A stretch of 64,000 bases of DNA from JALJPB01 sp034111045 (lineage in GTDB: Bacteria; Pseudomonadota; Gammaproteobacteria; Enterobacterales; Alteromonadaceae): assembly GCA_034111045.1 (NCBI GenBank), contig JAWUYA010000024.1:1-64000 (forward strand), written 5' to 3'. The position numbers were made by a program, and so were the translations under genes. The stretch's first letter is position 1. Each line of letters begins with the position of its first letter. Shown piece by piece: positions 36,953-46,337 of this stretch. The notes beneath the pieces are model-generated. The model was not told the DNA's origin. It made no database searches and saw only the letters and a program-made list of their open reading frames with translations.

Positions 36953-38914
36953 ATGAGATTATACATAGCTGAAAAACCAAGTTTAGGCCGAGCAATAGCA
37001 GCCGCCTTACCTAAACCTCAAAAAAGTCAGCAAGGCTATATTGAACTAGCTAATGGCGATAAAATCACTTGGTGTATCGGCCATATTCTTGAGCAAGCTC
37101 AGCCTGAGGCGTATGATGAAAAATATAAAAAATGGCAATTTGATCATTTACCTATATTACCTGAACACTGGCAATTACAAGCAAAAAGCCAAACCAAGGC
37201 TCAACTAAGCGTAATAAAAACGCTCGTCAAACAAGCGGATGAAATTGTTCATGCTGGCGATCCTGACCGTGAAGGCCAATTACTAGTAGACGAAGTTATC
37301 GACTTTCTCAACGTCAGTAAAGCTAAAAAAGCCAAGATACAAAGGTTATTAATCAGTGATTTAAATAGCCCTGCGGTGCAAAGAGCACTGCAAAACCTTA
37401 AAGCCAATAGTGAGTTCATGCCGTTATCAATATCGGCACTTGCCCGCTCAAGAGCAGATTGGCTTTATGGCATCAACTTAACCCGAGCCTATACCATACA
37501 AGGACAGAAAGTTGGTTTTAGCGGCGTTTTATCAGTAGGCAGAGTGCAAACCCCTTTACTTGGCTTGGTGGTTCAACGTGATTTAGATATTAATAGCTTT
37601 CAATCAACACCTTTTTATCAAGTATATGCTCACCTTCAAACAAGTCAGAATGAAACGTTCATCGCAAAATGGCAACCGAGTGCAAAATGCCAACCTTATA
37701 TGGATGATGAAAATAGGATTTTAGTCAAAAGTCTCGCTGAAAATGTCGTCAGTCGTATTCACAACCAGCCGGCAGTAGTGAAGACTGCAAAATATGAGCA
37801 AAAAAAGCAGGTTGCGCCATTGCCTTATAGTTTATCATCACTGCAAATAGACGCTGCTAAGCGCTTTTCAATGAATGCAAAGCTGGTTTTAGATGTTTGT
37901 CAGTCACTTTATGAAAAACATAAATTGATCACCTATCCTCGCAGTGATTGCCGATTTTTACCTAATGAACATTTTAAGCAAGCGCCAAGTATTATCAAGA
38001 TGTTAACATCAAGCAACCCAAGTATTGCTAGTGCCGCAAAAGGCGCAGATAGTACCATTAAAAGTAAAGCGTGGAATGATAAGAAAGTCACGGCTCATCA
38101 CGCTATTATTCCGACAGAAAAGCCTCCCCAAAAGGTCAATCTCAACCCTTTTGAAAGTAATGTTTATCAACTTATTGTGCGTCAATATTTGGCTCAGTTT
38201 TATCCACCTTACCTTTATCATCAAACAATTATTGAGATTGAAATTGGTGGTGGATTATTTAAAGCCAATGCTAAAAGTCCGCTCAATAGTGGCTGGAAGG
38301 TTTTATTTAACGGCAGTAACAGTACTCACCAGAAATTAGCGCGAGAAAATAACGACAATAGTGGTTTAGATACTGAACATTCACTTAATGAGCAATTACT
38401 GCCACAGCTTAACACAGCCGATAAGTTACACTGCCAAAACGGTGAGCTGATTGAAAAAAACACCCAAGCACCTCAGTATTTTACCGATGCAAGTTTATTG
38501 TCTGCCATGACCGGCATTGGGCGATTTGTCAGTGATCACAAGATAAAAAAAATATTAAAAGACACCGATGGTTTAGGCACAGAAGCAACACGGGCTGGGA
38601 TCATTGATTTACTCTTTAACCGTGGTTTTTTAATACGTCACGGTAAACAAATTCATGCAACCGAAGTGGGCAAAGGACTCATTGCCGCACTACCTGATAT
38701 TGCCACAAAACCCGATATGACAGCGCAATGGGAAGCCAATTTAAATGCCATTAGTGAAAAAAAAAGCAGCTATCAAAATTTTATGACTCCATTAGTAGAG
38801 ACCTTACATCATGTTATTAACATCGCTAGCGAGCACTTACCTACTCAACTAAAAGGGTTAACTGCCGTCAATAAAAAGGCGCCTTATAAAAAGCGGCGTT
38901 ATACTAAAAAGTGA
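36953..38914 (+). CDS. topB: DNA topoisomerase III
   Basis: 653 residues, the usual size. The Toprim start (MRLYIAEKPSLGRAIAAALP), acidic D-P-D-R-E-G-Q (about 105), the active-site tyrosine in LITYPRSDCRFLP, and the HHAIIPTEKPP block are all present. The basic C-terminus KKAPYKKRRYTKK helps DNA binding. TopB is a type IA topoisomerase that decatenates DNA and works with RecQ-type helicases. It stands alone, and no strong ribosome-binding site is seen. Confidence 0.96.
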   Translation: MRLYIAEKPSLGRAIAAALPKPQKSQQGYIELANGDKITWCIGHILEQAQPEAYDEKYKKWQFDHLPILPEHWQLQAKSQTKAQLSVIKTLVKQADEIVHAGDPDREGQLLVDEVIDFLNVSKAKKAKIQRLLISDLNSPAVQRALQNLKANSEFMPLSISALARSRADWLYGINLTRAYTIQGQKVGFSGVLSVGRVQTPLLGLVVQRDLDINSFQSTPFYQVYAHLQTSQNETFIAKWQPSAKCQPYMDDENRILVKSLAENVVSRIHNQPAVVKTAKYEQKKQVAPLPYSLSSLQIDAAKRFSMNAKLVLDVCQSLYEKHKLITYPRSDCRFLPNEHFKQAPSIIKMLTSSNPSIASAAKGADSTIKSKAWNDKKVTAHHAIIPTEKPPQKVNLNPFESNVYQLIVRQYLAQFYPPYLYHQTIIEIEIGGGLFKANAKSPLNSGWKVLFNGSNSTHQKLARENNDNSGLDTEHSLNEQLLPQLNTADKLHCQNGELIEKNTQAPQYFTDASLLSAMTGIGRFVSDHKIKKILKDTDGLGTEATRAGIIDLLFNRGFLIRHGKQIHATEVGKGLIAALPDIATKPDMTAQWEANLNAISEKKSSYQNFMTPLVETLHHVINIASEHLPTQLKGLTAVNKKAPYKKRRYTKK

Positions 38915-39191
38915 AATGAGTAGAGCTCAAGTCAATACAGTTGAGTTAATGACTTGTTGTACCACCTCAGTCAATGCATAATCACGGTATCGAGAAATTC
39001 AAACCAACCTAGCTGATCATATGGGTTCGGGGTTATTTATCACTTTTATTAATTTATTCACTCTAACGGTATTACCAAGTTAACCTTTTTTAAAGACACT
39101 ATCGTTTTAAAAATTTTTTATCATTCTCTTACGTTATCTGCTAGATTATCTGTTAACCGTATTGCAAAAAAATAATAAAAAAAGGCATAAT

Positions 39192-39770
39192 ATGGCTTCA
39201 CGAGAAACGGCTGATTACAAAAACACTTCTCAAGAAAATACTCCATTTTCCAATAAGTCGCTTGTTGTTGAACAATGTCCCTCATTACAGCAATTAAATT
39301 ACCAAGGTGTAGCTCCCATTTACCTTAAAATGACAAGGTTATTCAATCTATTTTGTACGGCTGTAACTCTATCGCTATTAATTATTAGTCAAAGACAACC
39401 CTTCTTTCCATTAACATCTCAAAACTTTAATATCATCAGTAATATAATTTTAATCATAGGCTTATTAGGCTTACTCAATTATTGGTATGGGATTGTTGCC
39501 AATAAAAAAAAATTCTTTGCCATTCGTGAGCAAGATATCACCTATTGTTCTGGGCTTATTTTTCAAAAAACCGTTACCCAACCTATTTCACGTGTTCAGC
39601 ACGTAGAACTTAAAAGAGGCCCCATAGAGCGTAAAGCTGGCTTAGCCTGTTTACAACTCTTTAGTGCCGGTGGCGCATCTCATACTTTTGAGATCCCAGG
39701 CTTATTACTAGAAAATGCCGAATCGATACGTCAATTCATTGTTGATCACAAAACCATTAGTAGTAACTAA
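39192..39770 (+). CDS. Bacterial PH-domain membrane protein, YdbS-like
   Basis: About 192 residues from an ATG at 39192 with AAAGGC upstream; a TTG at 39162 would add ten Lys/Asn-rich residues and is less likely. Two membrane segments (about 50-100) are followed by a PF03703-type (bPH2) domain: REQDITYCSGLIFQKTVTQPISRVQHVELKRGPIERKAGLACLQLFSAGG. Function is not established for the family. The next gene is a larger relative, the usual YdbS/YdbT pairing. Confidence 0.8.
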   Translation: MASRETADYKNTSQENTPFSNKSLVVEQCPSLQQLNYQGVAPIYLKMTRLFNLFCTAVTLSLLIISQRQPFFPLTSQNFNIISNIILIIGLLGLLNYWYGIVANKKKFFAIREQDITYCSGLIFQKTVTQPISRVQHVELKRGPIERKAGLACLQLFSAGGASHTFEIPGLLLENAESIRQFIVDHKTISSN

Positions 39771-39794
39771 TGAAGCAATAGGTAATACACTCAA

Positions 39795-41366
39795 ATGGAC
39801 ACGGCTGAAACAAAGGTCCTTAATGTATATGATAAAAATGCCCTAGCGCATTGGCAACGAATGTCGCCTATTGCTATTATTTATTTTATCGCTAACTTTA
39901 TCAAAGTCTTATTAAGTAATATTGTCATTCTCTTACCCGCACTTTACTTAAGTTATGATTTTATTATGGAAAACCTGATATTGGGGCTTACTGTCATTAT
40001 TTTACTGATAAGCTTTGCTGTTATTAGCACTTTCCTGCGTTTTTATTTTTTTCAATATCGCCTGAAGAATGATCATATTGACATTAGGTCGGGCGTTATT
40101 TCTAAAACACATATCAACTTACCTTTTACTCGTATACAGAATGTAAAATTGGAACAACCGATATATTACCGATGGTTTAATTATACTTGTTTACAACTTG
40201 ATACCGCTGGGTCAGCTAAACAAGAAGCAAAAATAGTTGCTCTAAAAGCTGATTTTGCAGAACAGCTCAAAACAGAAATTTTAGCACAACACTTAAGTAA
40301 AAAAGAGCCGGGTACTTGTAATAAACCAGCAGACCAACCGTTAGAGCCTCAAAAGTCAGTGGCAGAAGAAGTATTAAATACTCGCTCAATACCTGACTTG
40401 ATTATTCATGGTTTAACAAATAACCGTATCTGGATTTTTCTGGGGGGACTAGCACCATTTTTTGATGATTTCAGTCATTATATCCTGCAATTTTTTCAAA
40501 AAACCGGTGTCGATATCGAGCATTTATTGACCATTACTGACAAGCCTATATGGCAAATAATCCTTTATGCATCAACACTGACATTCCTCTTCCTATTGAT
40601 TATTTCATTATGTTCAATAGCGGCTTCAATTCTCACTTTTTACCGATACACCTTAAGTAAATTAGAAGATCGCTATATTCGCCGCAGTGGACTGTTTACT
40701 AAGCATGAAGTGACCATGCGCTTATCTCGACTCCAGTTGGTCATAAGACAGCAAGACTGGCTAGATGTGCTGCTTAAACGAATTAATTTAACGTTTGAGC
40801 AAATCAATGTTTCTGTTAACCACAACCAGATGAACGCACAAAATGATAAAATTATAGTCCCTTCTATAAAACCTAATGAATGTACAAAATTACTTAACGA
40901 TATTTATCCTGAAAACCAAATGATGACAATAAGTTACCAAGCTATTAGTAAACAATTTTTATTGAAAAATTGGGGACTAATATTAACGCCTTTATGTGCA
41001 ACGCTTACCATCCTTTTTATTGTGGGTAACAAACCGCTATTATTAACAGCAGTACTGCCTTTGTATGTTTTTTTAAGCGCTCTCGTTGTTATGCGTTGGT
41101 ATCGCTGGGGCTATGCAAGCGATGAAAACTATACCTATATCCGTAAAGGTTTTTTTGGTGTTGACTACTACTGTTTTCCCACTTATAAAACCCAACAAGT
41201 TCACTATAAACAAAGCTGGTTTTTAAAGCGTCATCAGCTTTGTTCTATTAATTTTGTACTTGCTGCCGGTACGCAAAGTATCCCTTACATCAATGAAAAT
41301 AAAGGGTTGTCGTTGACCGACGATACAATTTTTAAAGTTGAAAGCACCAAAAAATCATGGATGTGA
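39795..41366 (+). CDS. Bacterial PH-domain membrane protein, YdbT-like
   Basis: 523 residues. Membrane pairs at about 25-75, near 205-285 and near 390-440 alternate with three PH-like (bPH2) repeats, seen as RLKNDHIDIRSGVISKTHINLPFTRIQNVKLEQ, YTLSKLEDRYIRRSGLFTKHEVTMRLSRLQLV, and YTYIRKGFFGVDYYCFPTYKTQQVHYKQS. It begins 24 bases after the YdbS-like gene, so the two probably form a complex made from one transcript. Relatives have been proposed to work at membranes or in bacteriocin resistance; the role here is unknown. Confidence 0.8.
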   Translation: MDTAETKVLNVYDKNALAHWQRMSPIAIIYFIANFIKVLLSNIVILLPALYLSYDFIMENLILGLTVIILLISFAVISTFLRFYFFQYRLKNDHIDIRSGVISKTHINLPFTRIQNVKLEQPIYYRWFNYTCLQLDTAGSAKQEAKIVALKADFAEQLKTEILAQHLSKKEPGTCNKPADQPLEPQKSVAEEVLNTRSIPDLIIHGLTNNRIWIFLGGLAPFFDDFSHYILQFFQKTGVDIEHLLTITDKPIWQIILYASTLTFLFLLIISLCSIAASILTFYRYTLSKLEDRYIRRSGLFTKHEVTMRLSRLQLVIRQQDWLDVLLKRINLTFEQINVSVNHNQMNAQNDKIIVPSIKPNECTKLLNDIYPENQMMTISYQAISKQFLLKNWGLILTPLCATLTILFIVGNKPLLLTAVLPLYVFLSALVVMRWYRWGYASDENYTYIRKGFFGVDYYCFPTYKTQQVHYKQSWFLKRHQLCSINFVLAAGTQSIPYINENKGLSLTDDTIFKVESTKKSWM

Positions 41367-41392
41367 TGCTCTGTTTGTTTAATAAAGTTGAC

Positions 41393-41425
41393 GGTATTAA
41401 CAACTAGCCTGTTGGTTGTAATACC
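41393..41425. terminator. Possible stem-loop between convergent genes
   Basis: GGTATTA(A)CAAC (41393-41404) pairs with GTTGTAATACC (41415-41425) with one bulged base and a ten-base loop. It lies 26 bases after the YdbT-like stop and faces argR. There is no T run, so it is a weak call. Confidence 0.4.
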
Positions 41426-41497
41426 TCAGTGTAATGACAATCATTAAGCTTCATCTATCATCAAGAAATAAAATGTAATACCTTGATAAAAATAAAA

Positions 41498-41977
41498 TTA
41501 ATCTTTTTTAATGCCTAGCAAATCCCTGACAGATTGGGTTATTTCATCGATACGGTTTATGTCTGTTGGTGCGATAAAAATAGTATCATCTCCAGCAAGC
41601 GTGCCAAGAATTCCAACAGGCTCCCCTAAGCTATCAAGCATACGAGATATTAATGGTGCGCCTCCGATTCCTGTTTTTAGAATAATTTGCATGCCATTGT
41701 GCTTGACGCCTAAAACTACGGACTCGATAGCATGTTTAGATCGTGGAATAGCCAATTCATCAGGCAAAATATAAACGATTTGATTATTGGTATTACGGGT
41801 TTTAACTGCCCCTAGTTTTGCTAATAATCGTGATATTTTTGCTTGCGATATATTCTCAAAACCTTGCTCAGCTAACGCCTCAGCAAGTTGGCCTTGAGAG
41901 CCGTAACATTGTTCTTTTAAGAGTTTCTTAAAGACTTGAATTAGATTTGATTCTTGTTGTTTTTTATCGTCACTCAT
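41498..41977 (-). CDS. argR: Arginine repressor
   Basis: 159 residues. The N-terminal winged-helix region (QGQLAEALAEQGFENISQAKISRLLAKLGAVK) and the C-terminal arginine-binding core (GIGGAPLISRMLDSLGEPVGILGTLAGDDTIFIAP) are typical. ArgR with arginine represses arginine synthesis genes. In many gamma-proteobacteria argR stands next to mdh; here the divergent neighbour is a signal peptidase gene. No convincing ARG box was found in the intergenic region. Confidence 0.95.
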   Translation of the reverse strand: MSDDKKQQESNLIQVFKKLLKEQCYGSQGQLAEALAEQGFENISQAKISRLLAKLGAVKTRNTNNQIVYILPDELAIPRSKHAIESVVLGVKHNGMQIILKTGIGGAPLISRMLDSLGEPVGILGTLAGDDTIFIAPTDINRIDEITQSVRDLLGIKKD

Positions 41978-42166
41978 AGGTTACTTAAAGCCTCGAAAAT
42001 TTTAGTGGGGGGTACTCTTTCGTGCAGTAGTTTAATCTAATGAGTAGCTAACTGCTAATTTCTACTAAGGTCTGTCAATCTTTAAGGGGCTAAATGTTAA
42101 AACATCCGGTTACATCTACAAATGAACAAATACCCATTTTTGTTATCTACCTTTTCATAAATATTA

Positions 42167-42847
42167 ATGATGAATAACAAAATAAAGAGACAAAAAGTGA
42201 ATAATAAATTACAGATTTTTTGGACAAACAACAAGTTGATATTTTTATTTGTCAGTTTACTCTTAGTGTTTCGTAGCGCCGTAGCTGATTGGAACAGGGT
42301 ACCGACGGGGTCAATGAAACCAACCATAGTTGAAGGTGATCGGATTTTTGTAAATAAAATGGCTTATGATTTACGTCTCCCTTTTACCCATATTTCACTA
42401 GTGACAATCGCTGACCCTGAACCTGGTGACATTATTATTTTTGATTCTGTTGCTGCAGATAAAAAACTCGTCAAAAGAGTAATAGGCATTCCTGGTGATG
42501 CTATATCGATGATCGGCAATGTGCTATCAATCAATGGTCAAGCTCTTTCCTATCAACCTCTAAAATCCAATAGTGATATCTCATCTCACAAAGAAATTTT
42601 ATTTGGTAAAACCCACAGCATTACCATAAAAAGAGAAGGGTCAAGTTTATCTAGCTTTTCTGAAGTCACCGTACCTGAAAACCAATTTTTAGTTTTAGGT
42701 GATAACCGTGATAACAGTGCCGACTCAAGAGTGATTGGCTTTGTGCCCAGAGCAGAGATTGTTGGGCAAGCAAACAAGGTGATCATGTCTCTCGATTATG
42801 ATAATTACTATTTGCCAAGATTCGAACGGTTTTTTAAATCATTATAA
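42167..42847 (+). CDS. lepB: Signal peptidase I, short single-span form
   Basis: 226 residues. One membrane span at about 24-41 is followed by the catalytic serine in R-V-P-T-G-S49-M, the binding region GDRIFVNKMAYDLRLP, the catalytic lysine in K103-R-V-I-G-I-P-G-D, and box E-like LGDNRDNSADSR. It removes signal peptides at the periplasmic face of the membrane. It is shorter than the two-span LepB of enterics and is not next to lepA or rnc, so it may be a second copy. Its upstream region is shared with argR. Confidence 0.9.
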   Translation: MMNNKIKRQKVNNKLQIFWTNNKLIFLFVSLLLVFRSAVADWNRVPTGSMKPTIVEGDRIFVNKMAYDLRLPFTHISLVTIADPEPGDIIIFDSVAADKKLVKRVIGIPGDAISMIGNVLSINGQALSYQPLKSNSDISSHKEILFGKTHSITIKREGSSLSSFSEVTVPENQFLVLGDNRDNSADSRVIGFVPRAEIVGQANKVIMSLDYDNYYLPRFERFFKSL

Positions 42848-42869
42848 ACTTGGCTATAAAAGTCATCGG

Positions 42870-43955
42870 TTACAGGACAAGTTTTCGTTGCTCAGCTAAG
42901 CCCATAGCGAGAATAAATGGTGTCTGTTTTTGTAAAGCAATGAAGTCACTTTTGCTGCTCATATCTAACCACTGCTGGTTAATTAGACTTTGTGCTACAC
43001 CACCTCCTAAGGTTGAACCTGGGCCTAAAATAATCAACTGATCAGGGGCAAATTCTTTAACGGCTACCTCAATGGCTTTACTGAAATTATAACGGGTTAC
43101 CACTTGGGTGCTTAAGGTATAATTATATAAGGCCTTAACATCCGTACTCTGGGGTTGCCAAATTTTTCCTAAACCATCAATAAGTGGGATCTGGGGTTGA
43201 TTAAACAAATCAGTTGATAAAAGTGATTGCGCTTTTATCGCCGTGTCATTTAACAAAGGGGTGTGAAAAGCCGCATGATTAAACAAGTTCATCGGATATC
43301 GGTCTTGCACCACAGGTAATAAAAGCTCCAAAGCCTTTAAGCCCATTTTATTACCACCAAAGACAGTATAGCCACCAAGGTTTATCGATATATAAACCGC
43401 ACACCCTTCTTTTTTGTTGACTTCAATTAACCAACGTTCGATATTTCTAACAACCTCGTGGTCAATTAACCAATTATCATCAGTGATGGGGTAAATCATT
43501 TGTCCACCGACAATACCATCGGTCATCATCGATCCCATAGTGTTGATTAGTTCAATGGCAGCTTCTGGAGTTAATGCCCCTGCAGCTGCAAGTGCTATAT
43601 ACCAGCCCATTGAGTTACCGGTTATAGCAACAATGTCGTATTTATCTTTATTGATAGCCTGAAAATCGGCGATGGCGCAACCATAAATCAGCGCAGAAGC
43701 ATTTTCACCTGCGGTATGTAAACGCATGCTGTATTGCTCCTTGGCATCAAGCTCAGAGATAGTCAGTTGTCCTTGTTGCTGCCGAAAATTATCGATCACC
43801 TGAATCAGTTCGGCTTTGTCGCTGTGCAATCGCTGTAAATAGCCAAGCTCTTCTTTGTTATACGTGCCGCGGCCAGGGCAAATAACTACCACTCTTTTTT
43901 TTGCTTTGTTAGTTAAATTGCTAGTTAAATTTTTAGTAGAATGTGCAGTCGTCAT
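42870..43955 (-). CDS. FabD-like acyltransferase (malonyl-CoA:ACP transacylase superfamily)
   Basis: 361 residues. The nucleophile elbow G-N-S-M-G-W (around 115-120) and the late histidine context FNHAAFHTPLL match the acyltransferase fold, and LIILGPGSTLGGGVAQSLI resembles the end of FabD-type proteins. Compared with true FabD it is longer and has unusual surroundings of the active serine. Its ATG overlaps the stop of the fused E1 gene by one base, implying tight coupling. It is not in a fatty-acid or polyketide cluster. The acyl donor and acceptor are unknown. Confidence 0.7.
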   Translation of the reverse strand: MTTAHSTKNLTSNLTNKAKKRVVVICPGRGTYNKEELGYLQRLHSDKAELIQVIDNFRQQQGQLTISELDAKEQYSMRLHTAGENASALIYGCAIADFQAINKDKYDIVAITGNSMGWYIALAAAGALTPEAAIELINTMGSMMTDGIVGGQMIYPITDDNWLIDHEVVRNIERWLIEVNKKEGCAVYISINLGGYTVFGGNKMGLKALELLLPVVQDRYPMNLFNHAAFHTPLLNDTAIKAQSLLSTDLFNQPQIPLIDGLGKIWQPQSTDVKALYNYTLSTQVVTRYNFSKAIEVAVKEFAPDQLIILGPGSTLGGGVAQSLINQQWLDMSSKSDFIALQKQTPFILAMGLAEQRKLVL

Positions 43956-46207
43956 TATTTGCTGCCTTTATTGACTAAGGCTGTTGCTGTATCAACAATT
44001 TGTTGTGTTGATGGTAAGACAGAGTATGCCGCAGCACCTAATGGAATAAAGCTGTCTTTGGCGGTAATACGTTTGGTTTTTATCATTTTTTCATCGCTAT
44101 TTGTTTGCGCTTCAGCTAGCAAGGTCACTAGTGCTTCACTGATTGAACCTGTTTGCCGACATTCATCGACGATCAGAATGTTATCGCACGTTAACGCTTG
44201 CTCAATAATGCCTCTTTCATCTAAAGGTGCTAACCAGCGAAGATCAATGACCCGACATTCAATCCCTTGCTCAGCAAGAATTTTTTCAGCTTGGCGTGAT
44301 AAATAATAACCATTACCGTAGGAGATAATACAAAGCGTTTTGCCTTCACCAAAGGTACTAATCTTGATGCTAGAGTCAACATTATCTTGAGCTGGAGTCA
44401 CATAGTTTGATGTCCACATGCCATCGCCTTCATCATGCAGATCTTTGGTCATATAAAGAGCAATAGGCTCTAAAAAAATCACTAAACGTTGTTGTTCCCG
44501 TGCAAGTTTGACACTGGTTCGCATCATAGCAACTGCATCGGCACCATTAGATGGACATGCCATGATAAGACCTGGGATATCACGAAATACGGCAAATGAA
44601 TTATCGTTATGAAAATGCCCACCAAAGCCTTTTTGATACGCTAATCCGGCAATGCGAATAACCATGGCATTGCTAAATTGTCCGTTAGAGAAAAAAGGTA
44701 AGGTTGCCGCTTCACCGCGAATTTGGTCTTCAGCATTATGAGCATAAGCTAAAAATTGGATCTCTGGGATCGGTAAAAAACCATTATGCGCCATACCAAT
44801 AGCTAAACCTAAAATAGATTGTTCATCAAGTAAGGTATTAATCACTCGATTGGTGCCAAAACGCTGGCTTAATTTAGCGGTGACGTTATATACCCCGCCT
44901 TTTTTAGCAATATCTTCACCACACATCACCATGTTTTCATTCTCAGCCATTAAATCCATCAATGCCCAGTTCAGTAATTTGGCACAATGTTGTTGCTTAT
45001 TGAGGTTGTGTTTTTCATGGGTAAACAACGCGTTACGTTGCTCTTCATTAACTAACTTATGATATTGTCCACTCACTGATTCTGGCAAGACTGGCGGTTT
45101 AATGCTCGCCATAACCTCTTCGGCATTTTCAAGTTTAGCTTTAGTGATCACCTGTTGCGCCACTTTAGCAATTCGCTGTTCAACCTCTTGATAAATATTA
45201 ATAATATCATCTTTTGCTAAGAGGTTATTTTCTAGTAAGATGCGTGCACTATGCAGTAATGGATCATTAAATTCGGTGGCTTCAATATCTTTCATTTCAC
45301 GATAAACAAATTCAGCATCTGAGCCTGCATGGCCTAATATTCGAACCGTTCTCATGTGCAAAAATACCGGCTTACCTTGTTCTCGAGCTATTTTCTCTGC
45401 TTGTTTAGCCTTTTGATAAGTATCGAGTAAATTCAAACCATCACAATAAAGGTAACTAAGTCCGGCACGGTCTTTATAATTAGCGGCAATCCATCCCTCT
45501 GGCGTAGCGGTTGAAATGCCAATGCCATTATCTTCACAGACATAAACGATAGGCATAGGGATCGATTGATAAGCCGCCCAAGCTGTTGCGTTCAACGCAC
45601 CTTGCGTGGTTGAATGATTAGAAGATGCATCACCAAAATTACAGACAATTAAGCTGTCTTCTGGCATGTTTTTCGATAGCTTGTCACTAAGGGCTAATCT
45701 TTTTGCCAATGGCACACTAAAAGCTGCCCCCATAGCTTTAGGTAGATGAGAGGCTATAGTACTGGTTTGTGGTGGAATATTTAAAGCTTTAGAGCCTAGT
45801 ACTTTATGACGCCCACCTGAAGTTGGATCATCTTTTGAAGCAGCAAATGACAGCAACATATCGTAAATAGGCGTTTGACCTGGTACTTGTTTACTGCGTT
45901 GGATCATAAAGGCGCCACTACGATAGTGTAAAAAAGACATATCCGTTGGTCTAAAAGCTTTGGCATAAGCGGCATTACCTTCATGCCCTGAACTACCGAT
46001 AGTATAAAAGCTTTGCCCTTTCTTCTGCATAATCCGTGATTGTAAATCCAGATGGCGACTGATCACTTGTGTTTCAAATAAATCAATCACATCTGTAGCA
46101 GATAAACCAACATCCTTTGGTGTTAACTTAATGGTCGATGTTGGTAAAATATTGCTATTAACGGCATTGATAAAATTATCTCTTACCAATTGGTTACGAT
46201 CTGACAT
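43955..46207 (-). CDS. 2-oxoacid dehydrogenase E1 component, alpha and beta subunits fused
   Basis: 750 residues. The first half is E1-alpha-like, with the thiamine diphosphate motif GDASSNHSTTQGALNATAW through EDNGIGIST (about 200-240). The second half is E1-beta-like (MCGEDIAKKGGVYNVTAKL, LLDEQSILGLAIGMA, PEIQFLAYAHNAEDQIRGEAA, GGHFHNDNSFA). It most resembles branched-chain 2-oxoacid dehydrogenase E1, where the two parts are usually separate. No E2 or E3 gene is near. A glutaryl-CoA-dehydrogenase-like gene precedes it and a FabD-like gene follows it. Confidence 0.82.
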   Translation of the reverse strand: MSDRNQLVRDNFINAVNSNILPTSTIKLTPKDVGLSATDVIDLFETQVISRHLDLQSRIMQKKGQSFYTIGSSGHEGNAAYAKAFRPTDMSFLHYRSGAFMIQRSKQVPGQTPIYDMLLSFAASKDDPTSGGRHKVLGSKALNIPPQTSTIASHLPKAMGAAFSVPLAKRLALSDKLSKNMPEDSLIVCNFGDASSNHSTTQGALNATAWAAYQSIPMPIVYVCEDNGIGISTATPEGWIAANYKDRAGLSYLYCDGLNLLDTYQKAKQAEKIAREQGKPVFLHMRTVRILGHAGSDAEFVYREMKDIEATEFNDPLLHSARILLENNLLAKDDIINIYQEVEQRIAKVAQQVITKAKLENAEEVMASIKPPVLPESVSGQYHKLVNEEQRNALFTHEKHNLNKQQHCAKLLNWALMDLMAENENMVMCGEDIAKKGGVYNVTAKLSQRFGTNRVINTLLDEQSILGLAIGMAHNGFLPIPEIQFLAYAHNAEDQIRGEAATLPFFSNGQFSNAMVIRIAGLAYQKGFGGHFHNDNSFAVFRDIPGLIMACPSNGADAVAMMRTSVKLAREQQRLVIFLEPIALYMTKDLHDEGDGMWTSNYVTPAQDNVDSSIKISTFGEGKTLCIISYGNGYYLSRQAEKILAEQGIECRVIDLRWLAPLDERGIIEQALTCDNILIVDECRQTGSISEALVTLLAEAQTNSDEKMIKTKRITAKDSFIPLGAAAYSVLPSTQQIVDTATALVNKGSK

Positions 46208-46258
46208 GGTGACTCCACAAAGGAAAGGTGTAATTGCAAGGTTATCTTCAAGATTATT

Positions 46259-46323
46259 TTATCTAGGTTACAAGCTGAATTTATAGATTTTAATTTCAAA
46301 AACCAGCTAAGTAACTTAGATAA
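46259..46323 (-). promoter_or_regulatory. Long inverted repeat between gcdH-like and E1 genes
   Basis: TTATCTAGGTTAC (46259-46271) faces GTAACTTAGATAA (46311-46323) with one mismatch, and the arms extend inward through AGCTG/CAGCT. The transcript of gcdH would form a long-stemmed hairpin before E1. It may be a partial terminator, a processing site, or an operator. Confidence 0.55.
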
Positions 46324-46337
46324 AATGTGATAAATGT

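Noticed and set aside
42150..42180. Possible ARG box in the argR-lepB gap
   Set aside because: The AT-rich TTCATAAATATTAATGA-like stretch lacks the TGAAT/ATTCA symmetry expected of an ArgR site.
42097..42327. 76-codon minus-strand ORF over the lepB start
   Set aside because: It overlaps the well-supported lepB and its upstream region and has low-complexity AT-rich composition.
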